This document shows positions 46,170 to 55,682 of a stretch of DNA of 64,000 bases, one piece after another; position 1 is the first letter of the stretch; the number at the start of each line of letters is the position of its first letter. The DNA is taken from NCBI GenBank assembly GCA_903839675.1, contig CAIMDB010000034.1, positions 99,830 through 163,829 on the forward strand, given 5' to 3'. Source of the stretch: an uncultured Sphingomonadales bacterium. Its GTDB lineage: Bacteria > Pseudomonadota > Alphaproteobacteria > Sphingomonadales > Sphingomonadaceae. The notes under the pieces were generated by a model. That model did not search any database, had not been told where the DNA came from, and saw only the letters and a list, made by a program, of their open reading frames with translations. Made by a program: the position numbers and the translations under genes.

Positions 46170-47576
46170 ATGGGCAGTTCGGATCCCGTCCAAAGTGGCG
46201 CTTCATCAGGCGGATTTACGCGCCTATTCGGTTTCCTGTTTGCCCTGCTGACGATTGGCGCTGCCGCCTATGTCATGCTGGCTGGCGCGCAACCTGCGAC
46301 AGCAACCGATGTCGCGCAAAACGTGCATCTGGGTGTCGCAAGCTGCGCTGGCTCAACCTGTCACGGGCGCCAAGTCGCCGACGGTGCTGTTGTCCGTCAG
46401 GATGAACTGCTGCGCTGGCAGGAAGACTCCTCCACATCCGGCGCTCACAGCCGCGCGTTCCGCACGTTGGGCACGGCGCGGTCCGCGGCCATTGCCCGGA
46501 ACCTCGGCTTGGCTTCTGCAGAAACAGCACCCATGTGCCTCGGCTGCCATAGTGACAATGCGAGTGCGACTGGCCCGAAACATCAGCTTTCCGACGGCGT
46601 GGGATGCGAATCCTGCCATGGCGGAGCTTCAGGATGGATCAGCAGCCATTATGCCGTTGGCGCATCCCATGAGCGCAATGTCGCGCAAGGCTTGATCCCG
46701 CTGGACAACCCGAAGAGCCGCGCTTCAAATTGCCTCGATTGCCACTTCGGATCCTCAAAGCCCGGCCAGTTTGTCAGCCATCGGATCATGGCCGCAGGGC
46801 ACCCCCGCGTCACCTTTGAACTCGACCTGTTCACTGGCCTTCAGGCCCATCACAATGAAGATGCGGACTATGTCCGCCGTAAGGGGAAGCGCGACCCGGT
46901 TCAGGATTGGGCGGTCGGACAGGCAATGGCGCTAGATCGCGCCCTTTCCCTCTGGTCCGATGCTGGGCTTGGTCAGGAAGGCATCTTCCCTGAATATTAC
47001 TTCTTCGATTGCCACAGCTGCCACCGCCGTATTTCGGACGATCCTTCCTTCCGGGCCGCAGCTGTCGCCAATCCGGGCCGCCCCATTCCGCGCGGTATGG
47101 CGCCATTCAGTGATGGCAACATGATCATGCTCAGCGCAGCTGCACGACGGACGTCCTCTGCCTTGGCCCAGCGCTTTGATGCGGACAGCAAGGCCTTCCA
47201 CGCGGCCCTGGCCAGTGATCGGCCAAAGGCGCTGAAGGCAGCAGCCCGGCTCCGCAGCACCACGAATGCGCTTTTGGCGGCATTTGGGAGCAAGCGCTTC
47301 TCATCGGGCGACATCAAGGCACTTGTGGCCAGCATCAGCGATGCAGCCATGCGCCCGCGCTACACCGACTATGATGGCAGCACGCAGGCCGTCATGGCCG
47401 TCGACACTCTCCTGAATGCTTTGGTGAACAACGGATCAGTTTCAGCCGGACAGGCAGCTTCCATCCGTGCCGAGATCAACCGCGCCTATGCCGCTGTCAA
47501 AGATCCGTATGGCTACCAGCCTGCGGCATTCCGGTCTGCTTTATCTCGGGCAAGCAACGCGATTGGGGCCCTCTAA
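46170..47576 (+). CDS. Pentaheme c-type cytochrome with one CX4CH site
   Basis: About 468 aa. I start at MGSSDPVQ (ATG at 46170) with GGGGGCG upstream, not the track start. An N-terminal anchor or signal (FGFLFALLTIGAAAYVML) precedes a cytochrome c554-like region. Heme sites are CAGSTCH (CX4CH, near residue 59), CLGCH, CESCH, CLDCH and CHSCH. A helical C-terminal domain of about 170 residues has no heme motif. Its stop shares a base with the next ATG (TAATG), so the four genes from here to 55442 are probably one operon. Confidence 0.85.
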   Translation: MGSSDPVQSGASSGGFTRLFGFLFALLTIGAAAYVMLAGAQPATATDVAQNVHLGVASCAGSTCHGRQVADGAVVRQDELLRWQEDSSTSGAHSRAFRTLGTARSAAIARNLGLASAETAPMCLGCHSDNASATGPKHQLSDGVGCESCHGGASGWISSHYAVGASHERNVAQGLIPLDNPKSRASNCLDCHFGSSKPGQFVSHRIMAAGHPRVTFELDLFTGLQAHHNEDADYVRRKGKRDPVQDWAVGQAMALDRALSLWSDAGLGQEGIFPEYYFFDCHSCHRRISDDPSFRAAAVANPGRPIPRGMAPFSDGNMIMLSAAARRTSSALAQRFDADSKAFHAALASDRPKALKAAARLRSTTNALLAAFGSKRFSSGDIKALVASISDAAMRPRYTDYDGSTQAVMAVDTLLNALVNNGSVSAGQAASIRAEINRAYAAVKDPYGYQPAAFRSALSRASNAIGAL

Positions 47577-49519
47577 TGAGGCCTTGGCAGTTTAAGCCAG
47601 TATCAACCCTCGTTCTTAGTGCGTTCCTGCTTGCCAGTTGCGGACCCGGTTCAGGTGAAAGCAGCACCCCGACCACAATTACGCCGACGACGACAACCAG
47701 TTCGACCAGCAGCTATCCCGCCAGCACGATCGAGGCTTTAACAACGGCTGAAGTCGAACAGATCCTCGCACAGGCGATTGAAGAAGCTTCTGCCCGACGG
47801 TTGCCGGCGACAATTGCCGTCGTTGATCGCGTCGGCAATGTGCTTGGCGTTTTCAATATGAGCGGTGCGCGGGCCACCGCTGTCACCCGCGCGGCGGCCA
47901 ATGGTCAGAGCACAGATGCCCAGAACCTGACGGTTCCGGCAACAGCTGCCGCCATCGCTAAAGCGGTTACGGCGGCCTATCTTTCATCAAGCGGCAATGC
48001 CTTTTCCACGCGGACCGCCAGCCAGATTGTTCAGGAACATTTTCCACCCGGGCCAAGCACGGTCGGACTTGAAAGCGGCCCGCTCTTTGGCGTGCAGTTC
48101 AGCCAGTTGCCCTGCTCTGACCTCAGCGCACGCTTCGGCCAAGCCGCTATTGGTCCGAAACGCTCCCCACTCGGGATGGCCGCAGACGCGGGCGGCCTGC
48201 CACTCTACAAAAACGGCGTGGTCGTTGGTGGGATCGGCATCATGGCCGATGGCGACTACGGCTTTGATCTCTCAACGCTCGACATCGATCAGGACGACGA
48301 GGAATTCATCGCCCTTGCTGGCACAACCGGCTTTGCCGCGCCAGAGACTATTCAGGCAGGTCGTATCTCAGTTGACGGCACCTTCCTCCGCTTTGCGGAC
48401 GTCACCTCCACAGGCCTATCGGCACGCGGGACAGCGCGCTCTTTCGCAGCACTCTCAGGCACCCTTGGGTCTCTCGTTGCAGTTCCGGGATATGCCAATG
48501 CCGTCATCACGGCCGGCACGCCCTATGGCACCGAAGCCTCCGGCATCCGCCGCGCGACCAGCGCCGAGTTTTCAGACAGCGATGCCTTCCTCCTCACCAA
48601 CGGTCAGGGCAGTGCCCGTTTCCCCATTCGGGCCGGTTCGGAAACGCTGGCCGCGCTGACGCCGGCTGAAGTCCGGACGATCCTTGAGGAAGCCTTCCGC
48701 ATCGTGAAGCGGGCGCGGGCGCAGATCCGCAAGCCCCTCGACAGCAAGGCCGAAGTGACCGTGTCTGTAGTGGACTCCAATGGCGTCGTGCTTGGGCAGG
48801 TCCGTTCCCCCGACGCGCCGGTCTTCGGGATTGATGTCTCGCTCCAAAAGGCCCGCACAGCGGCCTTCTTCTCAAACCCTGGCGCCGCGTCGGACCTCCA
48901 AGGAACGAGCGACAGCAACGTCTCTCAATATCTGACAGCCTACCGCGCTTTCCTCTCCAACCAATCGCAGCTGGTGGGGGAAAAGGCGATCAGCGCACGC
49001 TGGATCGGTCTCTTGGCCCGCCCCTATTTCCCAGATGGGCAAATCGACCGTCCGCACGGGCCGCTTTCCCGCCCCATGGGCCAATTCAGTCCCTTCTCAA
49101 ACGGCCTGCAATCCGCCCTCATCGTCCAGGATTTGGCCGCTCATCTCGCCTTCGTGGGGGGCGCCAGCCAGACGGATACACCTGCCCGGTGCACCAACCT
49201 GCCTGCGGTCTCCGGTGGTCTGAACCGGCTTCAAAACGGCATTCAGATCTTTCCGGGTGCCGTACCCATCTATCGCGGAACCACGCTGATTGGGGCGATC
49301 GGGACGTCTGGAGACGGGATCGATCAGGATGACATGATCAGTTTCCTCGGCCTTGCGAACGCTGCGGAGAAGATTTCCGGCATCGGCAATGCGCCAAGCA
49401 GCCTGCGCGCATCGGCCATCTTGTTCTCACAGGCAGGAAACACGGCCCTGCCCTACGCCCAATGTCCCTTTGCGCCCTTCCTCGACACGGCGGCGCAAAA
49501 CGTATGCCAAGGCAAATAA
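47576..49519 (+). CDS. Lipoprotein with two HbpS/GlcG-type heme-binding domains
   Basis: The 647-aa protein has a lipobox (FLLASC near residue 22) followed by a Ser/Thr-rich linker. Two HbpS/GlcG (DUF336) domains can be seen: LTTAEVEQILAQAIEEA with IAVVDRVGNVLG (about 55-310) and LTPAEVRTILEEAF with VSVVDSNGVVLGQV (about 360-610). Each ends with a G-rich GGIGIMADGDYGFD or IGAIGTSGDGIDQDD segment. HbpS-like domains bind heme; in a multiheme operon it may store or deliver heme, or assist the conduit. It has no CxxCH motif. Confidence 0.82.
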   Translation: MRPWQFKPVSTLVLSAFLLASCGPGSGESSTPTTITPTTTTSSTSSYPASTIEALTTAEVEQILAQAIEEASARRLPATIAVVDRVGNVLGVFNMSGARATAVTRAAANGQSTDAQNLTVPATAAAIAKAVTAAYLSSSGNAFSTRTASQIVQEHFPPGPSTVGLESGPLFGVQFSQLPCSDLSARFGQAAIGPKRSPLGMAADAGGLPLYKNGVVVGGIGIMADGDYGFDLSTLDIDQDDEEFIALAGTTGFAAPETIQAGRISVDGTFLRFADVTSTGLSARGTARSFAALSGTLGSLVAVPGYANAVITAGTPYGTEASGIRRATSAEFSDSDAFLLTNGQGSARFPIRAGSETLAALTPAEVRTILEEAFRIVKRARAQIRKPLDSKAEVTVSVVDSNGVVLGQVRSPDAPVFGIDVSLQKARTAAFFSNPGAASDLQGTSDSNVSQYLTAYRAFLSNQSQLVGEKAISARWIGLLARPYFPDGQIDRPHGPLSRPMGQFSPFSNGLQSALIVQDLAAHLAFVGGASQTDTPARCTNLPAVSGGLNRLQNGIQIFPGAVPIYRGTTLIGAIGTSGDGIDQDDMISFLGLANAAEKISGIGNAPSSLRASAILFSQAGNTALPYAQCPFAPFLDTAAQNVCQGK

Positions 49520-49524
49520 TCGCC

Positions 49525-51399
49525 ATGCGGATGCGCACCCTTCCGCTCCTGCTATTGTCTGCCGGACCGCAGATTGCAGCCGCTCAGGAAGCGCCTGTGT
49601 TAGACACGCCGCCACCCGCCGATGTTGTTAGCGAAGGCGACAGCTTGCCCCCCCTCTTTGAGGTGGACGCAGACGGGGCGCTGATCGTCGGTCGGCGTAT
49701 CCCCGGTCGTGAGCGCGCCTTGCCGGACAAGGTCACTCAGGAAAACATCGGCGCCGTTCGCGCGCCACCACCAGAGGCCTTTCCGACCGACCAAGTACCA
49801 ATCCCTGATCGCTGGCGCCTCATCCAGACGCTTGGCATCGTTAAGGAAAAGTGGTGGGACCCGTATAACCAGAACACCTACAAGGGTGACCGCCCGATTG
49901 ATCTGCACAAGAAGCCCAAATGGCTGCCGATCAAGAGCGAGGACTGGTTCCTCGCGGCGTCATTTATTTCCGATACGGTGGTTGAGCCACGCAGCTTTCC
50001 GCAACCGGTCGGGCGACAGGTGAATGAGACTGTCGGCGATTTGGACGTTTTCGGGCGGGCATCAAGCGTCGTGGCTTCGCAGACATTCATTGCCGCAGCC
50101 TCGCTGTTCAAAGGATCGACGGCGTTCAAGCCGCCAGAAATCGAATATAAAATCGCCCTTGCCTTCAATACGTCCTTTGTCGACGTGTCTGAGCGTCGCT
50201 TGCTCTTTGTCCAGCCGTCACGCCCCAGCCATCGGTTTGACCATTTTCTGGGTGTTCAGGAACTGTTCGTCGATAAGCATCTACGCAACGTCTCTGACCG
50301 TTATGATTTTGATAGCGTCCGCATCGGCATTCAGCCTTTCCAAGCTGATTTCCGCGGCTTCTTGTTCAACGACCAGCAGCTTGGCCTCCGCTATTTCGGC
50401 AATCGCGACAACAACCGCGTCCAGTATAATTATGGCGTTTTCTGGCGGCTGGAAAAGGACACGAACTCAGGCCTGAACAGCCTTGTCAAAATGCCGCGCA
50501 AAGATTGGGTCGCATTCGCCAATGTGTATCGGCAGGACTTTCCCATCCCAGCCGTCACCAGCCAGTTGACCGTGGTTTACAACATGAACCGCGAGGCCAA
50601 GAACATCCACATCGATGATAACGGCTTCCCCGTTCGTCCGGCGCTTTTGGGCAATCTGCGCGGCCGCAACTACGACGTGGTTTATCTCGGCTATAATGCG
50701 GATGGCCATGCGGGACGGATTAATCTCACCACCTCGCTTTATGCCGCACTTGGCAGTGACCGAAACAGCTTCTTCACCGGAAAGTCGGCCCAGATACGTG
50801 CGGGCTTTGCCGCCGCCGAGGCAAGCTATGACAAGGATTGGGCGCGTTTCCGCGTGTCCGCGCTTTACGCCACAGGCGACAAAGATCCTTATGACAATCG
50901 CGAAACGGGCTTTGACGCCATTGTCGAAAACCCGATCTTCGCCGGTGCAGACACCAGCTACTGGATCCGCCAGTCGCTTCCCTTCGCAGGCGGCGGCCGT
51001 GTCATCGGCATTAATGGCCGCAACGGTGTTCTTAATTCGCTTCGTTCCTCCAAGGATGAAGGGCAGAGCAATTTCAACAATCCCGGCACGATTCTTCTCG
51101 GCGCCGGGGCGGATTTCGACATCACACCGCAATTCCGCCTATCCACAAATGCCAACCATCTTTGGTTCGCCAACACAGCCACTGTCCGCGAACTCCGCAA
51201 CGAAGGATCAATCCCCCGCGCCATCGGCTGGGACCTATCAGCAGCCGCGATTTACAGGCCATCCATGATCCAGAACGTCGTGTTCCGCCTCTCCGGCGCC
51301 ATGCTGGAACCGGGGGCTGCATTCAAAGATCTCTACACAACCACCAGTGGCAACAAACGTCACTATTCCGTCCTTTTTAACACGGTTTTGTCATACTGA
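49525..51399 (+). CDS. Outer membrane beta-barrel protein of the cytochrome operon
   Basis: About 624 aa with a signal peptide ending QIAAAQEAP (start MRMRTLPLLLL at 49525). The mature protein has many alternating amphipathic strands ending with Asn-Tyr-type turns and finishes FNTVLSY. An N-terminal 110-residue acidic and Pro-rich region precedes the barrel. There are no CxxCH motifs. It occupies the place of an MtrB-like porin next to multiheme cytochromes. I do not recognise it as MtrB by sequence. Confidence 0.75.
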   Translation: MRMRTLPLLLLSAGPQIAAAQEAPVLDTPPPADVVSEGDSLPPLFEVDADGALIVGRRIPGRERALPDKVTQENIGAVRAPPPEAFPTDQVPIPDRWRLIQTLGIVKEKWWDPYNQNTYKGDRPIDLHKKPKWLPIKSEDWFLAASFISDTVVEPRSFPQPVGRQVNETVGDLDVFGRASSVVASQTFIAAASLFKGSTAFKPPEIEYKIALAFNTSFVDVSERRLLFVQPSRPSHRFDHFLGVQELFVDKHLRNVSDRYDFDSVRIGIQPFQADFRGFLFNDQQLGLRYFGNRDNNRVQYNYGVFWRLEKDTNSGLNSLVKMPRKDWVAFANVYRQDFPIPAVTSQLTVVYNMNREAKNIHIDDNGFPVRPALLGNLRGRNYDVVYLGYNADGHAGRINLTTSLYAALGSDRNSFFTGKSAQIRAGFAAAEASYDKDWARFRVSALYATGDKDPYDNRETGFDAIVENPIFAGADTSYWIRQSLPFAGGGRVIGINGRNGVLNSLRSSKDEGQSNFNNPGTILLGAGADFDITPQFRLSTNANHLWFANTATVRELRNEGSIPRAIGWDLSAAAIYRPSMIQNVVFRLSGAMLEPGAAFKDLYTTTSGNKRHYSVLFNTVLSY

Positions 51400-54300
51400 T
51401 GTCACAGCTTTTCCGCCTCCTCCTCGTCATCGCGCTCATGGTGCCGTCCGGTCTCCTCGCGTCTGACGCTGAGAAGCCGGTAGCGCGAGATTACACCCTT
51501 GTCCGCGCTCCTGCCGCGCCCGCCGGGCAGACGGCGGATCAGGCCAAGGCAAAAAGCATCGGTTGTGTGTCCTGCCACACCAAGACCGACGCCTACAGCA
51601 TGCACAAATCAGAGGCTGTCGTGCTCGGCTGCACCGACTGCCATGGTGGCAATGCGACGGTGTCGGCGCCCGACAACGCAAAGGAAGGCGATAAAGCTTA
51701 CACGACCGCGCTGTCCAAAGCGCATGTCATGCCGCGCTTTCCTAAGGCTTGGAACTGGCCGTCTTCGGCCAACCCGAAGCAGAGCTACACGCTGCTAAAT
51801 AAGGAAAGCCGGGAGTTTGTAAGGTTCAACAACCCGTCCGACTACCGCGTTGTGCGGGACTCGTGTGGCGCGTGCCATATGTCGGTGATTGAGGCGACTG
51901 ATCGCTCCATCATGTCGACCGGCGCAATGCTCTGGGGTGGTGCCGCTTACAACAACGGCATTGCCCCGTTCAAAAACTACATCTTTGGCGAAGCTTATAC
52001 CGAGAAAAGCGAGCCTGCGAAAATCCTGTCACCGGGGGCAACTCCCGGCACAGTGACGACGGAGCAGGAAGCTCGCGGCGCGCTCGCCGCGCTCTACCCA
52101 CTGCCCACATGGCAGGTCGTTCCACCGGCTGACATTTTCCGCGTATTCGAACGCGGTGGCCGCACGAACGGAACGCAGTTCCCTGAAGTCGGTCTCCCGA
52201 ACTCAACGGGCCAGTTGCAGCGCTTGGAAGAACCGGGCCGTCCCGACATTCGCCAGTCCAACCGCGGCGCCGGCACGGGCCTGCGCGTCGCCATTCCGGT
52301 GCTCAACATCCACAAGACCCGCCTCAACGATCCCTTCACCTGGTTCATGGGGACAAACGATCAGCCGGGCGATTACCGCCATTCGGGCTGCGCAAGTTGC
52401 CACGTGCCATATGCCAACAGCCGTGAAGCACCACAAAGCCTCACCTATGCCAAATTCGGCAATGACGGACAGACGTTCACGCTTGATCCGACCATCGCGG
52501 ACAAGATGGAAGGCCAGAAGCGCGCGGCCTTGGGCGACAGTCATGGCAAGGGACATGGTGAAGGGCATGGAGATGTCCACGGCCACGGCGAAAAAAAATC
52601 CGGGCATGATGACGGGCACGGAAAGAGCCACGCTCCTGATCCACGCAAGGAAAGCGGACACCCGCTTGAGCACGCCTTCACACGCGCCATTCCGACCGCG
52701 CAGTGCATGAATTGCCACATGCATCAGCCGAACATTTTCCTGAATTCCTTCCTTGGCTACACCATGTGGGACTATGAAAGTGACGCGCCGCTGATGTGGC
52801 CGAAGAAGCAGAAATATCCGACAGCTGCGGAAACTCGCAAGGTTCTCGACCGCAATCCTGAAGGGGCGGCCCCAAGAGGCAAATGGTCCGATGTCGAATT
52901 TGTCCGCCGCGTCGCCGACGACATTAATCCACAGGCGAAAGACACGCAGTTTGCGGACTATCATGGCCACGGCTGGAACTTCCGCGCGATCTTTAAGCGC
53001 GACCGTGAAGGCAATCTGCTGGATGCCGAAGGCAAGGTCGTCTCAAATGACGATCCGGAAAAGTTCCGCCGAAAGGGCGAAGGTAACTTTCCACCTATTG
53101 GTACGAACCCCGGCAAATCTGTCCATCTCATGGACATTCATGCCGAAAAGGGCATGCAGTGCGTGGATTGCCACTTCTCGCAGGACAGCCACGGCAATGG
53201 CCTCATCTATGGTGAAGTCGCCAACGCAATCGAGATCGGCTGCAAGGATTGCCATGGGACAACCAAGGCTGATCCAACCCTGCTGACATCCGGACCCGCG
53301 GCTCCTCCCGAAGGTAACAACCTTGCCTTGATCCGAAACCCGGATGGCCAGCGTCGCTTTGAGTGGAAGGAAGACGATAACGGCAAGCGCTATCTCGTTC
53401 AGCGCTCCGTGCTCGATCCCAAGCTGGAATGGCGCATGAGCCTCGTCAAAGACAGCGTTGATCCGGACAGCCCGAATTTCAACCTGAAGGCGGCCCGATC
53501 AAAACTGATGGCCAAAACAGGTTCTGAAACCGGCAAGTTTGAATTCGGCGCCGGTATTGCGGACGATCAGTTGGCGCACAAGGAAAGCGAAATGGCATGT
53601 TTCACTTGCCATCTGAGCTGGACGACAAGCTGCGGCGGCTGCCATCTGCCTATTGAGGCAAACTGGAAGACCACATCCCACAAATATGAGGGGGAAGAGA
53701 CGCGCAATTTTGCGACTTACAACCCCCAAGTCGCGCGTGATGACATGTTCCAGCTTGGCCGCCATCAGACCACTAAGGGCAACATCATTACGCCAGTGCG
53801 GTCGACGTCTGCCCTGATCCTGTCCTCCACCAACGTGAACCGCGAACGCATCTATGTGCAGCAGCCGCCGATTTCTGCGGTCGGCTTCTCATCGCAGGCC
53901 TTTGCACCGCACTTCCCGCACACCGTCCGCACGACGGAGACCAAGAAGTGCAGCGATTGCCATGTGTCGGTGGATAACGACAACAACGCGATCATGGCCC
54001 AGTTGCTTCTGCAGGGAACAAACTTCGTCAATTTCGTCGGCATGTACGCGTGGACGGGTCTAGAAAACGGCGTCGAAGCGGTGCGCGTGACCGAGTATGA
54101 CGAACCTCAGGCCGTCTTCGGATCCTATTTGCAGAAGTACGCTTATCCCGACTTCTACAAGGCCCATGTCGACCGGAATAAGCGCGAGCTCATCAACTGG
54201 ACGCGCGGAAAATCCTTCGACAAGCGGCTCAGCGGTGAAACCGGCCTCAAGGAAATCATCCGTAACGAGGTGAAGGGCACCGATGATGCCGTCCGTTGTC

Positions 54301-55442
54301 TGCAGATGCGCGGTGAGTATCTTTATGTTGCAGAAGGCCGTGCCGGCTTCCGCGCCTACGACATCGCCTCTGTTGCGAACAAGGGCGTGTCAGAACGCAT
54401 TCTGACCGGCCCCTTCTCCCAACTTGGCCACGACACGCAGGTGAAGTCGACCAACGCAACTTGCATGGCGCTGGCAACCAACCAGCCGATCAACCCGGCA
54501 AAGAATACGCCGGAAATGCGCCGCATGAACCAGGAACAACCGTTCCACCCGATCTATGACTATGCGTTTGTGACGGACAGCGTCGAAGGTCTGATCCTTG
54601 TCGACATCAACACATTGGCTGATGGTGAGCCGCGCAATAACTTCCTGCGGCGCGCGCTCACATGGAATGAGGGCAACATCCTCAAGGGGGCGACGCACAT
54701 CACACTCGGCGGGCATTATGCCTATGTCGCAGCGGATGCAGGTGTCGTCGTTCTTGATCTCAACGATCCGCTGAAGCCCCGCGTCATGCAGGTGCTCCCG
54801 GCCAAGGGTCCCAGAGCATCGGCGCTGCAATTCCGCTATCTCTGGGTCACTGATGAAGATGGCGTGAAGCTGTTCGACATCACCAATGCACGCAAGATCG
54901 TTGCTGTCCCGGAAGCGACCGTACCGCTCAGCAACGCCCGTCGCATCTACATCGCGCGGACATACGCCTATGTCGCAGCCAAGCAGGACGGTCTTGTCAT
55001 CCTGAATGTGACCAACCCGGAAAAGCCAACCATCTATCAGAAGGTGACGTTTGACGGCCTGCTGAATGATGCTGAGGATGTGATCGTGGGCTCCACCAAC
55101 GCATCGCTCTTTGCCTATGTGGCGGACGGCCGCAACGGCATGAAGGTCCTGCAGCTCACATCGCCGGCTTCGCAGCCAAATTACTATGGCTTCTCCCCGG
55201 CACCCAAGCCTGAGCTGATCGCTTGGGCGAAGACCCCCTCGCCTGCTCTCGCGATGTCAAAGGGGCTCGACCGGGATCGCGGTGTGGATGAAACAGGCGG
55301 ACAGATGGCGGTGTTCGGCCGCTTGGGCTCACGCCCGTTCAACCGTGAAGAGATGGAACGCTTCTATCGCAACCGCGGTGGCTTCCTGTACCGCGTGAGC
55401 GATAAGCCGACCTTTGCGGATTGGGTTCCAAAGAAGAAGTGA
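51399..55442 (+). CDS. Large decaheme c-type cytochrome with C-terminal propeller
   Basis: The 1347-aa protein has a cleaved-type signal peptide (LVIALMVPSGLLASDA) and no lipobox. Ten CxxCH motifs lie between about residues 56 and 850: CVSCH, CTDCH, CGACH, CASCH, CMNCH, CVDCH, CKDCH, CFTCH, CGGCH and CSDCH. A His-rich stretch (residues about 383-412, GHGEGHGDVHGHG) may bind metal. From 970 to 1260 at least six LVIVD-like blades are visible (YLYVAEGRAGFRAYDIA, YAYVAADAGVVVLDLNDP, YAYVAAKQDGLVILNVTNPEKP), a beta-propeller. Its start overlaps the porin stop (TGATG). It is probably exposed at or beyond the outer membrane. Confidence 0.85.
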   Translation: MSQLFRLLLVIALMVPSGLLASDAEKPVARDYTLVRAPAAPAGQTADQAKAKSIGCVSCHTKTDAYSMHKSEAVVLGCTDCHGGNATVSAPDNAKEGDKAYTTALSKAHVMPRFPKAWNWPSSANPKQSYTLLNKESREFVRFNNPSDYRVVRDSCGACHMSVIEATDRSIMSTGAMLWGGAAYNNGIAPFKNYIFGEAYTEKSEPAKILSPGATPGTVTTEQEARGALAALYPLPTWQVVPPADIFRVFERGGRTNGTQFPEVGLPNSTGQLQRLEEPGRPDIRQSNRGAGTGLRVAIPVLNIHKTRLNDPFTWFMGTNDQPGDYRHSGCASCHVPYANSREAPQSLTYAKFGNDGQTFTLDPTIADKMEGQKRAALGDSHGKGHGEGHGDVHGHGEKKSGHDDGHGKSHAPDPRKESGHPLEHAFTRAIPTAQCMNCHMHQPNIFLNSFLGYTMWDYESDAPLMWPKKQKYPTAAETRKVLDRNPEGAAPRGKWSDVEFVRRVADDINPQAKDTQFADYHGHGWNFRAIFKRDREGNLLDAEGKVVSNDDPEKFRRKGEGNFPPIGTNPGKSVHLMDIHAEKGMQCVDCHFSQDSHGNGLIYGEVANAIEIGCKDCHGTTKADPTLLTSGPAAPPEGNNLALIRNPDGQRRFEWKEDDNGKRYLVQRSVLDPKLEWRMSLVKDSVDPDSPNFNLKAARSKLMAKTGSETGKFEFGAGIADDQLAHKESEMACFTCHLSWTTSCGGCHLPIEANWKTTSHKYEGEETRNFATYNPQVARDDMFQLGRHQTTKGNIITPVRSTSALILSSTNVNRERIYVQQPPISAVGFSSQAFAPHFPHTVRTTETKKCSDCHVSVDNDNNAIMAQLLLQGTNFVNFVGMYAWTGLENGVEAVRVTEYDEPQAVFGSYLQKYAYPDFYKAHVDRNKRELINWTRGKSFDKRLSGETGLKEIIRNEVKGTDDAVRCLQMRGEYLYVAEGRAGFRAYDIASVANKGVSERILTGPFSQLGHDTQVKSTNATCMALATNQPINPAKNTPEMRRMNQEQPFHPIYDYAFVTDSVEGLILVDINTLADGEPRNNFLRRALTWNEGNILKGATHITLGGHYAYVAADAGVVVLDLNDPLKPRVMQVLPAKGPRASALQFRYLWVTDEDGVKLFDITNARKIVAVPEATVPLSNARRIYIARTYAYVAAKQDGLVILNVTNPEKPTIYQKVTFDGLLNDAEDVIVGSTNASLFAYVADGRNGMKVLQLTSPASQPNYYGFSPAPKPELIAWAKTPSPALAMSKGLDRDRGVDETGGQMAVFGRLGSRPFNREEMERFYRNRGGFLYRVSDKPTFADWVPKKK

Positions 55443-55449
55443 ACCGTGA

Positions 55450-55474
55450 GGGCCGTCCGCCACGCGGGCGGCCC
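55450..55474 (+). terminator. Hairpin after the cytochrome operon
   Basis: GGGCCGTCCGC and GCGGGCGGCCC pair around a CAC loop (one G-U wobble). The tail ATTGTTGG is only weakly T-rich, so termination may be partial. It lies 8 bp after the decaheme stop and also faces the end of the convergent ccm operon. Confidence 0.65.
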
Positions 55475-55502
55475 ATTGTTGGCACTAGGAACGCCGAAAC
55501 GA

Positions 55503-55682
55503 TTACTTGGAAGTGCTGACCGGAAAGCCGGGCTGATTTGGTGTCCCCTGCCAGGCATAGCCTGCAACAGCCAACATCAAGGCTGCGCCGAGAAGCTCAA
55601 GCGCGGTGCGGGAAAATCGACCTGACCACCACAAGGCACCAAAGGTCGCGGCACAGAGAATTAAGACGCTGATCCAGGCCAT
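55503..55682 (-). CDS. CcmI N-terminal two-TM part (stub)
   Basis: The real start is the ATG at 55682 overlapping the ccmH stop, giving 59 codons. The product has two TM helices (AWISVLILCAATFGALWW and LELLGAALMLAVAGYAWQG) then QPGFPVST and stops. This is the CcmI-1 part seen at the start of longer CcmI proteins; the TPR part is missing here and a matching TPR protein is encoded at 38638-39561. It is the last gene of the ccm operon. Confidence 0.7.
   Translation of the reverse strand: MAWISVLILCAATFGALWWSGRFSRTALELLGAALMLAVAGYAWQGTPNQPGFPVSTSK

Noticed and set aside
45791-46171. 126-aa minus ORF covering most of the gap before the pentaheme gene
   Set aside because: It overlaps the end of the phosphodiesterase gene and lacks a motif or ribosome binding site; the gap is better read as a promoter region.
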